The position numbers and the translations under genes were made by a program. Positions 46,491 to 55,456 of a stretch of 64,000 bases of DNA are shown one piece after another; positions within the stretch are counted from its first letter, which is position 1, and each line of letters begins with the position of its first letter. Under the pieces are notes generated by a model. That model was not told where the DNA came from and did no database searches. It worked only from the letters and a program-made list of their open reading frames with translations. The stretch covers positions 110,882 through 174,881 of the forward strand of contig JAALLF010000008.1 in assembly GCA_011087645.1 (NCBI GenBank). The letters run 5' to 3'. Origin of the DNA: Alphaproteobacteria bacterium (GTDB lineage: Bacteria; Pseudomonadota; Alphaproteobacteria; UBA6615).

Positions 46491-47759
46491 ATGTCCAAGC
46501 TCACCGAACGCCGCCGCGATAACCAGCAATGGATGCTCGACTGGATCATCAAAACCACGGGCCGGGTGCAGAACTTTGCCTACGACAACCGGGTGGTGCC
46601 GCCCGAGGTGAAGTCCTACGCGCAGATCCACCGCATCGCCGACAAGCATGGCCGCCATGTGATTTCGATCGCCGAGGCGGCCGAGAAAGCCGGCCACAAG
46701 ACCACCGCGGCGGAACTCTATTGGGCGGCCAGCGAGCATTACCGCGAAGCCCAGCACACCATCTTCGAAGACGATAATCCGGAGAAAATCTATCTCCACG
46801 CCATGCTGCTGAAATGTTTCGACAAGGTGATGCAGTATGCCGACCACCCGATCGAGCGGGTCGAGATCCCCTTCGAGGGCAATTACATACAAGGCGTGTT
46901 GCACATGCTGCCGGGCCGGCCCAAGGCGCCGACCGTGGTGTTCTGCCCTGGCATGGACATGACGAAAGAGGCTTTCATCGACGCCCTGCACCACCCCTTC
47001 GTGGCGCGCGGCATGAACTGTTTGCATCTGGATGGGCCCGGCCAAGGCACCAGCAACATCCGCAAGATCCGCGTGACCCTGGACAATTACGAGCGCGCCG
47101 GGTCGGCGGCTATCGATTATTTGAGCGAGAGACCCGAAGTCGACGCCGACCAGATCGCCGTGTCGGGCTTTTCCATGGGCTCCTATTGGGGCATGCGCCT
47201 GGCCGCACTCGATAAGCGGGTTAAGGCCGTGGCCACGGCGGCGGCGTGCTATGGGCCGAAGACGGCGATCTTCGAACAGGCTTCGCCGCGCTTTAAGCAG
47301 GTCTTCATGTATATGGCCGGCATCCACGACGAGGAAGAATTCGACGCCTTCGCCGACCAGATGGTGCTCGACGACGTGGCCGGCGAGGTCACCTGTCCCG
47401 CCCTGCAAGTGACCGGCGAATACGACCCCCTGGCGCCGCTGGAGACCGTGCTGCCGATCTACGAAAAGGTCGCCGGCCCGAAGGAGTTGTGGGTGATCGA
47501 AAACGATTTCCACAATCCGCGCAACCGGCCGAATTTCGGCGGTATCGATTTCTTTGGCTTCCTCGCCGACTGGCTGATGGACGCGCTGGCCGGTAAATAC
47601 GGGCCGGACCACAAGAAGGAAATACTGGTCTCCGAACATGGCGACGGCGGCCCCTATGTGGAACAGATGACCGGCGGCTTCAACCTGCCCGAACGGGTCG
47701 GCGCGGCGCCAGGCTTAAACCCGGACCAGCTCGGCCCGGCGGGGATTATTGGGGGGTAG
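46491..47759 (+). CDS. Alpha/beta hydrolase (2,6-dihydroxypseudooxynicotine hydrolase/FrsA-like)
   Basis: 422 residues. An N-terminal helical cap region (about 1-125) precedes the hydrolase fold: oxyanion-side VVFCPGMDMTKEAF (about 145-158), DGPGQGTSN, nucleophile elbow SGFSMGSYWGMRL (Ser about 226), acid Asp in TGEYDPLAP (about 313), His in ENDFHNPRN (about 344). The arrangement resembles enzymes that cleave C-C or ester bonds of aromatic degradation products. The 3' end overlaps the convergent TRAP gene by 14 bases. Confidence 0.85.
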   Translation: MSKLTERRRDNQQWMLDWIIKTTGRVQNFAYDNRVVPPEVKSYAQIHRIADKHGRHVISIAEAAEKAGHKTTAAELYWAASEHYREAQHTIFEDDNPEKIYLHAMLLKCFDKVMQYADHPIERVEIPFEGNYIQGVLHMLPGRPKAPTVVFCPGMDMTKEAFIDALHHPFVARGMNCLHLDGPGQGTSNIRKIRVTLDNYERAGSAAIDYLSERPEVDADQIAVSGFSMGSYWGMRLAALDKRVKAVATAAACYGPKTAIFEQASPRFKQVFMYMAGIHDEEEFDAFADQMVLDDVAGEVTCPALQVTGEYDPLAPLETVLPIYEKVAGPKELWVIENDFHNPRNRPNFGGIDFFGFLADWLMDALAGKYGPDHKKEILVSEHGDGGPYVEQMTGGFNLPERVGAAPGLNPDQLGPAGIIGG

Positions 47760-49932
47760 CGATCTGCTCCGCGCGGCGCGAGGTGATGAAGATGCTGCCG
47801 CCGACCAGTACCGCGCCGGCGATATTCAGCGGCAGGTTGAGGGGCACGAAGCATAGCGCGCCGCCGGCGACGAAGACCGGGTAGAGCCAGAGCGGGATCG
47901 GACCTTCCGCATAGCGTTGGATCAGCGCGGTGATGGAATAGATGCCGGCGAGCGCGAAGCCGCCGATTTGCACGCTGTCCCAAAAGCCCGACCCGATCAG
48001 CGGCGTGAAGGCGAAGAGCAGCACGATGATGTAGAGCCCCTTGGCGATCTTCCAGGCCTCGACCCCAGTCGCCATGGGCGGCGACTTGGCGATGCCCGCC
48101 GCGGTAAAGGCGGCCAGACAGACCGGCGGGGTAACGTTGGAATCCTGGCTCAACCAGAACACGATCAGATGGGCGGTCAGCAAAAAGACCGTCAGGGTTT
48201 CAGGATCGACCAGGGCCGGTCGGATCACCAGGGCGAGCTCGAATGGGAGTCCCCCCACGAGCGCTTTGGCGTCTTCCGGACTCAACCCGCTGGCGATGTT
48301 GGCCACATGGGGCGAGTCGACCAGGGCGAACATCGCCGCCTGCGCCGGATCGGAGATGCCCTGCACCAGCATCTCGACCAGGATGCCGTCGGCGAGCAAC
48401 CCGGCCAGCGCCGGGGCGGAGAGGATCGACAGCACGATATAGGCCGCGGTCACCGGCAAGCCCATACCCAGCACCAGGGACACCAGGGCAATCAGGATCA
48501 CCGCGATGAGGATCGAGCCTTGCGACCATTGAGCGATCATCAGCGCGAAACCATTGGCCAGGCCCGAGGTGGTGACCGCGTTGTTGATCAGGCCCACGGT
48601 GACTAGCAGAATGGCGGTCATGATCGAGGTCTTGATGCCGAGCACCAGAGCCCGGGAAATCCGTCGCGGACCCATGCGGTTGGGGGTGACCCAGCTCACC
48701 ACGATCAAGGTGCCGATGGCGAAACACGCGGCGAAGCTCGGCGTACGGCCGGTCACCAACATGTAGGTCATCACCGCCAGGGGCAGCACGAAGTTGAGCA
48801 CGCCACCGAGCAGCTTGGCCCGGTCGATCTGATCGATGCGCTCGGTGCCGATATTGTGCTTCATGGCCTCGACGCGCACCATGAAGGCGACCGCCATAAA
48901 GTAGAGGATCGCCGGGATGATCGAGGCGATCACGATGGTGGAATAGGAAATACCGGTGAACGACACCATGACGAAGGCGCCGGCGCCCATGATCGGCGGC
49001 ATCATCTGGCCGCCGGTCGAGGCCGAGGCCTCCACTCCGGCGGCGAATTTCGAGCGGAACCCGTTGGCCTTCATCAGCGGGATGGTGATGATGCCGGTGG
49101 ACGCGGTATTGGCGACGGCGGAACCGGAGATGGTGCCGGTTAGAGCCGACGAAATGACGGCGACGAAGGCCGCCCCGCCACGGAACCGCCCGGCGATGAT
49201 TTTCGATAATTCGATGACAAAGTCCGACGCGCCGGACACCACCAGAAACGCGCCGAAGATCATAAACAGGGTGATATTGGCCGACGAGATGGTGGTGATG
49301 GTGCCGAACATGCCCTCGTCATTGTAGAGCGAGCGGAACAGCACATCGTTTAAGGGTAGGCTAGCGGCGCGAAACACGCCGGGCAAAATCTCACCGAGAA
49401 ACAGAATATAGCTCAGCGAGATGATCACCAGGACGGGGATGATCCAGCCGGTCAGCCGGCGGGTGAGCTCGATGGCCGCCGCGATGACGAGAAATCCCGC
49501 TACCCAGTCGATCAGTCCGAACTGCCAGGCCTGTCCGGTTTTGGCCAGGGTGCGGGTGTAGAGGCCGGTCTCGGCCGAGGCGATCCACAGGGCCGATGCG
49601 GCGACCAGCAGACCAAGGATAATATCGAAGGCGATCGACCACGGTCTCTCGGCGTGGCCCTTAAAGGTTGCGGAGGTCGCAAAACCAAGGAAGGCGAACC
49701 CGGCGAAATGGATGGCGTTCTGCCACAGGCCCGGCTCATTCCAAAATAGATTGGTCGCCACATGCCACAGGCCGAACCCACAAATAAGAGCGAGCGTGGG
49801 GGCGTAGCGCCAGATATGCGAAACCCCATAGTCGAAATCGACCACGCCGTTGCGAAAGCCGCTAACGGTCTCGACCGGCTGGTCGAGTTCCGCCCGCGAC
49901 GTAAGCGGCCGTTGGTCTGGGTCCAGGCTCAT
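47746..49932 (-). CDS. TRAP transporter fused permease (4TM-12TM)
   Basis: 728 residues with about 18 hydrophobic segments. N-terminal DctQ-like part (about 1-180), then the DctM-like domain with GTISGSAVANTASTGIITIPLMKANGF (around 285; key residues SGSAVANTA) and GGQMMPPIMGAGAFVM, both hallmarks of TAXI-TRAP permeases. It imports organic acids with sodium. The binding protein gene lies upstream on the same strand, separated by a strong terminator at 49965-49995. Confidence 0.93.
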   Translation of the reverse strand: MSLDPDQRPLTSRAELDQPVETVSGFRNGVVDFDYGVSHIWRYAPTLALICGFGLWHVATNLFWNEPGLWQNAIHFAGFAFLGFATSATFKGHAERPWSIAFDIILGLLVAASALWIASAETGLYTRTLAKTGQAWQFGLIDWVAGFLVIAAAIELTRRLTGWIIPVLVIISLSYILFLGEILPGVFRAASLPLNDVLFRSLYNDEGMFGTITTISSANITLFMIFGAFLVVSGASDFVIELSKIIAGRFRGGAAFVAVISSALTGTISGSAVANTASTGIITIPLMKANGFRSKFAAGVEASASTGGQMMPPIMGAGAFVMVSFTGISYSTIVIASIIPAILYFMAVAFMVRVEAMKHNIGTERIDQIDRAKLLGGVLNFVLPLAVMTYMLVTGRTPSFAACFAIGTLIVVSWVTPNRMGPRRISRALVLGIKTSIMTAILLVTVGLINNAVTTSGLANGFALMIAQWSQGSILIAVILIALVSLVLGMGLPVTAAYIVLSILSAPALAGLLADGILVEMLVQGISDPAQAAMFALVDSPHVANIASGLSPEDAKALVGGLPFELALVIRPALVDPETLTVFLLTAHLIVFWLSQDSNVTPPVCLAAFTAAGIAKSPPMATGVEAWKIAKGLYIIVLLFAFTPLIGSGFWDSVQIGGFALAGIYSITALIQRYAEGPIPLWLYPVFVAGGALCFVPLNLPLNIAGAVLVGGSIFITSRRAEQIATPQ

Positions 49933-49964
49933 CCCTGCTCTTTCCGACTAACTGCAGACAAGAA

Positions 49965-49995
49965 AAAAGGTGGCCGCAGCGCGCGGCCACCTTTT
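49965..49995 (-). terminator. Intrinsic terminator between TAXI binding protein and TRAP permease
   Basis: Perfect 13-bp stem: AAAAGGTGGCCGC (49965-49977) pairs with GCGGCCACCTTTT (49983-49995). On the minus strand the stem is followed by a run of six T residues (CCTTTTTTCTTG). It sits 22 bases after the binding-protein stop and 32 bases before the permease start. Partial termination would give more binding protein than permease. Confidence 0.85.
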
Positions 49996-50017
49996 ATCGA
50001 ATGGAAGGTTCGAGCAA

Positions 50018-51031
50018 CTACTTCGCCATTAGATGTTCGGCAACCTCGACCCCAACTTCCTTGTAATAGCGCAGCGCGCCGGGATGCAGCGGCACCGGCA
50101 GACCAGCCGTGGCTTGCTGGACGTCCATGGCGTTGGTCGCCTTGTGGATGGCCTGCAGGAACGGCAGGTTCTCGTAGATCGCTTTGGTCAGCAGATAGAC
50201 ATGCTCTTCATCCACATCGGCGTTCACCGCCAGGAAGTTCGGCTGCGCGATGGTCGCAACATCCATGTCCTGACCGGGATAGGTGCCGGCCTTCAGCGTG
50301 AACGGTACCCACAAATTGCGGCCGCCATCCATCTTCTTGGCTTCGTCAGCGGTGACGCTCAGCAAGGTGAACTTGTCCGCGTTGGCGGCCATTAGTTTGG
50401 TAATGGCGCCGGTGGGCGGACCGGCCGGGGCGCCGATACCGACAACCTGACCGTTGGCAAGCGCGTCAGCCGACGGGCCGTAGCCCGCATGGACCAGCTT
50501 GAAGTCTTTTTCCATATCGAGGCCAAGACCGGCGAGCAGCACCTTGTTGGAGCCGATGGTGCCCGAGTTCTGGCGGCCCAGGGCCATCGACTGACCCTTC
50601 AGCGTGACCAGATCGGAGACTGTGCCGGTTTTCACGAACTGATTGGCGATGACGAATTGCTCGACATTCTGCCACAGCATGGAGACCGAACGCATGTTCT
50701 TCTGGGGCGCGGTAACCGGCCCGGTGCCCGTCGCGGCATAAGAGCCGAACAGACCCTGGACGATAGCGAACTGCGCGGTGTTGGCGCCGAGCGCTTGCAC
50801 ATTGGCGCCCGAGCCGGCCGAGTTGACCGCCGTCAAGCTGAACTTCTGCTTGGGCAGCAATTTCACCTTGGACAGGGTCGCGATCGCCGTGCCGACCGGA
50901 TGATAAGTGCCGCCGGTCGACGCGGTGTTGAGAACGTAATTGGTGTCTTGGGCGCTCGCCGGGCTAACGGCCAGAACACCGGCCGCGGCAATGCCGAAGG
51001 CCATGGATTTGAGTAGTCGATTGGGTTTCAT
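50018..51031 (-). CDS. TAXI family TRAP solute-binding protein
   Basis: 337 residues. Signal peptide AFGIAAAGVLAVSPASAQ (about 11-28). Mature start NYVLNTASTGGTYHPVGTAIATL carries the TAXI signature (TGGTYHPVG). Later IVQGLFGSYAATG and VGIGAPAGPPTGAI. Periplasmic receptor for the adjacent fused permease; TAXI ligands include glutamate and other carboxylates, so the ligand cannot be fixed from sequence. Confidence 0.93.
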   Translation of the reverse strand: MKPNRLLKSMAFGIAAAGVLAVSPASAQDTNYVLNTASTGGTYHPVGTAIATLSKVKLLPKQKFSLTAVNSAGSGANVQALGANTAQFAIVQGLFGSYAATGTGPVTAPQKNMRSVSMLWQNVEQFVIANQFVKTGTVSDLVTLKGQSMALGRQNSGTIGSNKVLLAGLGLDMEKDFKLVHAGYGPSADALANGQVVGIGAPAGPPTGAITKLMAANADKFTLLSVTADEAKKMDGGRNLWVPFTLKAGTYPGQDMDVATIAQPNFLAVNADVDEEHVYLLTKAIYENLPFLQAIHKATNAMDVQQATAGLPVPLHPGALRYYKEVGVEVAEHLMAK

Positions 51032-51263
51032 AGAACCCCTCCCTCGTTTGGTTTGTTATTGCGGTACCAAAGAAAATATCACATCTGTGATAGCCCCCAA
51101 ATCCGCCAATTACCACTCATCCTAAGGACTCATAGGCGGAGCGCAGGCCGGGGCGCCGGTCTCGAGAGCCGGGTTTCCAGCAAACCGATCTATAATGGCT
51201 GTGTTAAGAGTTAGGCCGTAGTCTAAGCCATCGTTTGCCTGTTCCCTTTAGCCTTCGCGCGAA

Positions 51264-51698
51264 GTGCCGATCATGTCGTCAATAATCGAGCCGCACGATG
51301 TATATGTCGTCTACGATGGCGAATGTCCCTTTTGCCGCAATTATGTGCGGCTGGCCAATATGCGCGCGATCGGCACCCGCGTTGAATTGGTCGATGCGCG
51401 CGAAAAGGGGCCCATCGCGTTGGAATGCGCCGAGCGCGGCTTCGATCTGGACGCGGGCATGGTGGTTATTCTCGAGGGGCGCTTTTATCACGGAGGCGAC
51501 GCGATAAACCGCATCGCGCTGATCTCGACCCCGTCCGGCGTTTTCAATCGGATCAATCGCTGGATTTTCCGGCACGCCGGCCTATCGCGCTTGCTCTACC
51601 CGACGCTGCGCGCCTGCCGTAACGCCACGCTGCGTCTCCTAGGGGTGTCGCCAATCGGGCTTACAGATCGTCACAACCGCGCGGCGACGCCAGACTAA
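51264..51698 (+). CDS. DCC family thiol-disulfide oxidoreductase-like protein
   Basis: 144 residues (or 141 from the second ATG). DCC motif VVYDGECPFCRNYVRLANMR (about 14-33; key Asp, Cys-Pro-Phe-Cys) and GGDAINRIALIS (about 77-88). Thioredoxin-like fold of unknown substrate. DCC proteins are often encoded beside HTTM-type membrane proteins, which is the case here: the 3' ends of the two convergent genes overlap by 38 bases. Confidence 0.87.
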   Translation: MPIMSSIIEPHDVYVVYDGECPFCRNYVRLANMRAIGTRVELVDAREKGPIALECAERGFDLDAGMVVILEGRFYHGGDAINRIALISTPSGVFNRINRWIFRHAGLSRLLYPTLRACRNATLRLLGVSPIGLTDRHNRAATPD

Positions 51699-53040
51699 CC
51701 GGCCTGAAAACAATGAAGCTGCGCAACCACTGCGGCGCCAGGTTAGAGACGGTGGCCAGGGGCTGTTCGGGGCTGTGGGTAAACATTTCGCCGTTCACCT
51801 GGTAGGACGCTTCAAAGTCCGGCCGGCGATTCAACGCGTCGAGCACATGATATTCCACTAGCTTACGACCGGAATTTTTCGCCGCAAGGAGGCTCGGGTG
51901 ATCGCTCTCGATAATGGTCGCCACCCGGTCCTGATAATCGAACAGCGGAATATTGGGCATGAATAAGTGGTTGGAACGCTGGGCCTCGGTCACCAAATTC
52001 GAAAACATCGCGATCGACTGACCGGTCTTGAAGCCGAAATAGGGCGACAGCCCGTTGAGGAAGAACGCCAACACCAGCAGATTGACGACGATCGACGGTG
52101 AGCGCAGCCACTGAATGGCGGGCGTCGCCGCCTTCGCGGGTTCCCGGCAGTAGGCGACCACAAACAGCAGGAACAGCGCGATGATGAACAACCACTCGGC
52201 CGGACGTGGCAGGAAATTCCAGGCCAGCACCCAAGCTGCCAGAATGACGATTCCATATAGAATACGGCGCCCAATCGGCACAAAAAATTCGATCAACGCG
52301 CGCCCGACTTTTCCATTGGTAAACCGGCTCAGCGCGTCTGGCGGCAAAAACAGGCTGTGCAGCGCGATCGAAAGAACCGAGAAGGCCCGGAACCACCCAT
52401 CGGGTTGAAGGGCCAGGAAGGCGTGAAAACACACACCCAGCACAATTCCCCACCAGCGAAAACGCCGACTCAACAACATGGCGATAATCGTCGCTTCGAG
52501 CACCAGCGTGCCATACATGGCCAGGGAATGGGCGATGGGCGAGCGGGCGATGATTTCCGGGAAGCCGTACCGATGCCAAAAAAAGACCGCGCAACTCGAC
52601 GTCGGATTGAGAAAATCGGTGTTGATCTTATGAAAGGTGCCGAAGAAATACATGATCAGCAGGGTCCAGCGGCCGATCGGTACAAACAGATCGAAATGCT
52701 GTGACGGGTTCACGACCAGTCTTCGCTGGGAAATGGCGATTTGAATGTAAGTCGCGGCGAGACCGAAGGTGACGAACAGCGATAGAAGATTATGGTTCGA
52801 GCCGGTCGGCAAGTGGCTCAGGCTAAGCGCAAGATGGCCCATCGCAATGGCGAAAAACAGACCATAGTTGCGCGGAAAGATCAGCAGCAGAATGGCCGCG
52901 GACAATACGAAATAGGATGGCAGATCGCCGAAAAAACCGCGGTATTGATAGAAATGGTGCTCGATCACATAAAGCGCGAAGAGCACCGCGAATATGATTT
53001 GCCGCCCGCTATTATACGCTGCATTTTCGTTAGCGCTCAT
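51661..53040 (-). CDS. HTTM-type polytopic membrane protein
   Basis: 459 residues with about 11-12 hydrophobic segments through residue 375, then a soluble C-terminal domain (about 375-459). LLIMYFFGTFHKINTDFLNP (about 152-171) is the horizontally transferred transmembrane (HTTM) signature, a family related to vitamin K-dependent gamma-carboxylase. Function unknown. Pairing with the DCC gene suggests a joint membrane redox role, but that is inference. Convergent with and overlapping the DCC gene. Confidence 0.78.
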   Translation of the reverse strand: MSANENAAYNSGRQIIFAVLFALYVIEHHFYQYRGFFGDLPSYFVLSAAILLLIFPRNYGLFFAIAMGHLALSLSHLPTGSNHNLLSLFVTFGLAATYIQIAISQRRLVVNPSQHFDLFVPIGRWTLLIMYFFGTFHKINTDFLNPTSSCAVFFWHRYGFPEIIARSPIAHSLAMYGTLVLEATIIAMLLSRRFRWWGIVLGVCFHAFLALQPDGWFRAFSVLSIALHSLFLPPDALSRFTNGKVGRALIEFFVPIGRRILYGIVILAAWVLAWNFLPRPAEWLFIIALFLLFVVAYCREPAKAATPAIQWLRSPSIVVNLLVLAFFLNGLSPYFGFKTGQSIAMFSNLVTEAQRSNHLFMPNIPLFDYQDRVATIIESDHPSLLAAKNSGRKLVEYHVLDALNRRPDFEASYQVNGEMFTHSPEQPLATVSNLAPQWLRSFIVFRPVSLASPRGCDDL

Positions 53041-53650
53041 ATACCCCGGTCCCCGGCCCGCCGACAGTAAAGATGACCATGCATTGAAAGTTGGCGGCGT
53101 GAATTTCCGAATCTAGTCAAGAATTTGAGTCAGACACATCTGTTTTTACTCAAATATTCGTTAACAAATTCCCAGGTAAGCCCTCGTCCGCGAAAACCTG
53201 GCCGTGATCATAGATGGCGCAACCGCCACCCTTTCCACGGCCACGCGCCGGGGCCGCGCCAATTCGGGGTTTATCGAGAATCGCGTATAAGCTAAACCCT
53301 TGAATTCTCTCAGCGGATGGGTGCCCGAGTGGTTGAAGGGACCGGTCTTGAAAACCTAGTTTCGGCCTCCCCTCCTATTCCGTTTAATGCCGATGCGCGC
53401 AGATATTCGGGGGTTCAGCAGCTGCAACAAATTGTTAATGTCATATGATACCTAGGAGTAGCTCTGCGTTGGGTGCCAATTCCGGTGCCAATTCTAGCGG
53501 CTCGCACCATCCGGCTTGATCGCCTGCATAACCTCAATCACCTTGATGACCTTCCACCATGTGGCCGCACTGCCAACTTCGCCGATGTTCATCCGCACGC
53601 ACCGCAGCTTAGAACTGTTAAACAGCGCAACAATTTGTTACCAACCTAAC
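53041..53650. other. Junction region between core chromosome and island
   Basis: 610 bp without a coding gene I can support. The left part (53041-53314) is chromosomal spacer with AT-rich 53110-53180. At 53315-53356 lies the tRNA-Ser 5' half (listed separately). The right part contains the repeat GGTGCCAATTC twice (53475-53497) and the probable upstream region of the SpeD-like gene. Confidence 0.5.
53315..53356 (+). pseudogene. Truncated tRNA-Ser(UGA): 5' half only
   Basis: The 42 bases follow a bacterial tRNA-Ser exactly: acceptor strand GGATGGG, TG, D-stem CCC/GGG around GAGTGGTTGAA, A, anticodon stem CCGGT, loop CTTGAAA (anticodon TGA), then ACC of the 3' anticodon strand. After that the sequence turns to TAGTTTCGG instead of GG plus variable arm. 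No matching CCCATCC acceptor 3' strand follows. The gene is cut where tyrosine integrases that use tRNA anticodon loops recombine, so this probably marks an island end. Confidence 0.8.
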
Positions 53651-54046
53651 ATGCCTATGGATACCATCCCCGCACGTACGGCCTACGGCTTCGAGCTTGT
53701 TCTCGATGTTCACGGCTGCGATTCCAACACCTTCTCCCGCAATCATCTCGACGACTATTTCACGCGGCTTTGTAATCTCATCGACATGGAAAAATGCGAA
53801 GTACATTTTTGGGATGACGTTGGTGTACCAATCGAGGATCAGCAGACATCGCCACACACCAAGGGAACGTCGGCGGTCTGCTTTATTTTGACCAGCACAA
53901 TAGTCGTGCACACGCTGGATTTACTGGAAGCGGTGTACGTAAACATATTCTCGTGCAAGGACTTCGATCCCGATGCCGCTATCGCCTTCACCGAGCAGTT
54001 CTTTAGCGGACAATGTGAGAATACCAACTTTATCAAAAGAATTTAG
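53651..54046 (+). CDS. SpeD-like (S-adenosylmethionine decarboxylase fold) protein
   Basis: 131 residues from the ATG at 53651; the frame is open to 53516, but the domain starts at YGFELVLDVHGCDSN, like SpeD's GxHLLLDLYGCD. Later TKGTSAVCFILTSTIVVHTLDLLEAVYVNIFSCKDFDP (about 75-112) follows the SpeD core GVSG...AESHISIHTWPE...VDIFTCG. The pyruvoyl-forming Ser is kept (LTSTIVVHT), but the preceding Glu is Thr and the following His is Thr. Family knowledge: some SpeD homologues are arginine or ornithine decarboxylases. Whether this one self-processes is uncertain. It is followed 16 bases later by the DUF3326 gene. Confidence 0.65.
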   Translation: MPMDTIPARTAYGFELVLDVHGCDSNTFSRNHLDDYFTRLCNLIDMEKCEVHFWDDVGVPIEDQQTSPHTKGTSAVCFILTSTIVVHTLDLLEAVYVNIFSCKDFDPDAAIAFTEQFFSGQCENTNFIKRI

Positions 54047-54062
54047 ACTGGGGGAGTCTGCA

Positions 54063-55436
54063 TTGATCACTGCAAAACGCATTCGAATCGATGTGCCGAT
54101 CGACGGGGAAGACTGGCTAGGACACATCGAAAGCAAAATTCGATCCGTTCTCTCCGATGAAGCTTTCCCGCTTCGTTTCGCGATTACAGAATCCGATGCT
54201 GCCGGATTTGTTTGCGAAATCGAAATTCTCGACGAGCCGCCGGTAACAGGTTTGGAGTTACCGGATTCAATATTTAACTTTCGCAAAAGACTGGGTGAAA
54301 ACACCGAGAGGTTCAACGCAGCGCTACTGGTGCCGACTGGCATAAATGCAGAGGTTGGTGGCCATGCGGGTGATGCTACGCCCGTCGCAAAACTTCTTGG
54401 CGCGATATGCGATCAGGTTGTTGTTCACCCGAATGTTGTTAACGCATCTGACATCAATGAAATGCCGACTAATGCACTTTACGTTGAAGGCAGTGTCGTC
54501 TGTCGTCTGCTTATGGGAACTGCCGGTCTGAGACGCGTCCGATCCAATCGGGTGTTAGCTGTAATCGACGACCACAACGATGAGTACTTCGTCAACGCTG
54601 CAGCAAATGCAGTGAACGCTGCCCGGGCGAGCTACGGCTTGAACTGCCAAGAGATCGTACGATTGGCCCCGCCGATCGAAATGCAAACTGCCTACGCCAA
54701 ATCGGGCCGCGCAGTGGGGAAAATTGGCAATCTTTCCGGACTGTTTGAGTTATGCAAGGAGCGACGAAACGATTTCGACGCGCTCGCGATCTCATCGGTA
54801 ATCAAGGTCCCGCCGAATTACCATCAGGAATATTTCGATCGCGAGGGCGAAATGGTCAATCCGTGGGGTGGCGTTGAAGCCATGCTCACACATGCCGTTT
54901 CCGAATATCTCGATATCCCGTCCGCGCACGCTCCAATGTTTGAATCGCGCCTGATATCTGACAAGGACCCGGGAATCGTTGACCCGCGCATGTCTGCAGA
55001 AGCCGTTTCCCTCACATTTCTTCAGAGTGTTCTGAAAGGTTTGCATCAAAGTCCGCGCATTGTGACCGATGCCCAGGAAATGCAGGCTCCTGATGTACTG
55101 ACAGCTACTGATATTTCCTGTCTCGTCATTCCCGATAGTTGTGTTGGTCTACCTACTTTGGCGGCATTGTTCCAAGGCATTCCGGTTATCGCGGTCCGTG
55201 AAAGCCAGAATCTGATGCAAAATGATCTGGAGATGCTACCTTGGCAGGCTGGTCAACTGCACGTCGTCGAAAATTATTGGGAAGCCGCCGGTGTGATATC
55301 CACGCTACGTGCTGGAATAGATCCGATGTCAGTACGGCGGCCAATCGGAAGGACCAAAGTAAATCGCTATCAGGCGACTTCAAATTTGCAGGCAAACTTC
55401 GAAAATTCAAAGAACGATGTTGCTACCACCGGCTAA
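54063..55436 (+). CDS. DUF3326 domain protein
   Basis: 457 residues from a TTG at 54063 preceded by GGGGGAG; an in-frame ATG at 53973 lies inside the SpeD-like gene. Residues 1-80 form a separate small domain. From about 85, LLVPTGINAEVGGHAGDATPVAKLL, VVVHPNVVNASD, NALYVEGSVV, NPWGGVEAMLTHAVSEYLDIPSAHAPMFES and LVIPDSCVGLPTLAALFQGIPVIAV follow the DUF3326 family known from cyanobacteria and plants. Its function is not established. The pairing with a SpeD-like protein on an island is unusual. Lower GC than the core genes. Confidence 0.72.
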   Translation: MITAKRIRIDVPIDGEDWLGHIESKIRSVLSDEAFPLRFAITESDAAGFVCEIEILDEPPVTGLELPDSIFNFRKRLGENTERFNAALLVPTGINAEVGGHAGDATPVAKLLGAICDQVVVHPNVVNASDINEMPTNALYVEGSVVCRLLMGTAGLRRVRSNRVLAVIDDHNDEYFVNAAANAVNAARASYGLNCQEIVRLAPPIEMQTAYAKSGRAVGKIGNLSGLFELCKERRNDFDALAISSVIKVPPNYHQEYFDREGEMVNPWGGVEAMLTHAVSEYLDIPSAHAPMFESRLISDKDPGIVDPRMSAEAVSLTFLQSVLKGLHQSPRIVTDAQEMQAPDVLTATDISCLVIPDSCVGLPTLAALFQGIPVIAVRESQNLMQNDLEMLPWQAGQLHVVENYWEAAGVISTLRAGIDPMSVRRPIGRTKVNRYQATSNLQANFENSKNDVATTG

Positions 55437-55456
55437 GAATTTTGTTGCTTCAGTCC

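Noticed and set aside
53651..54046. Calling the SpeD-like gene a true AdoMet decarboxylase
   Set aside because: Residues next to the processing Ser are changed and no spermidine synthase is nearby, so only the fold-level call is justified.
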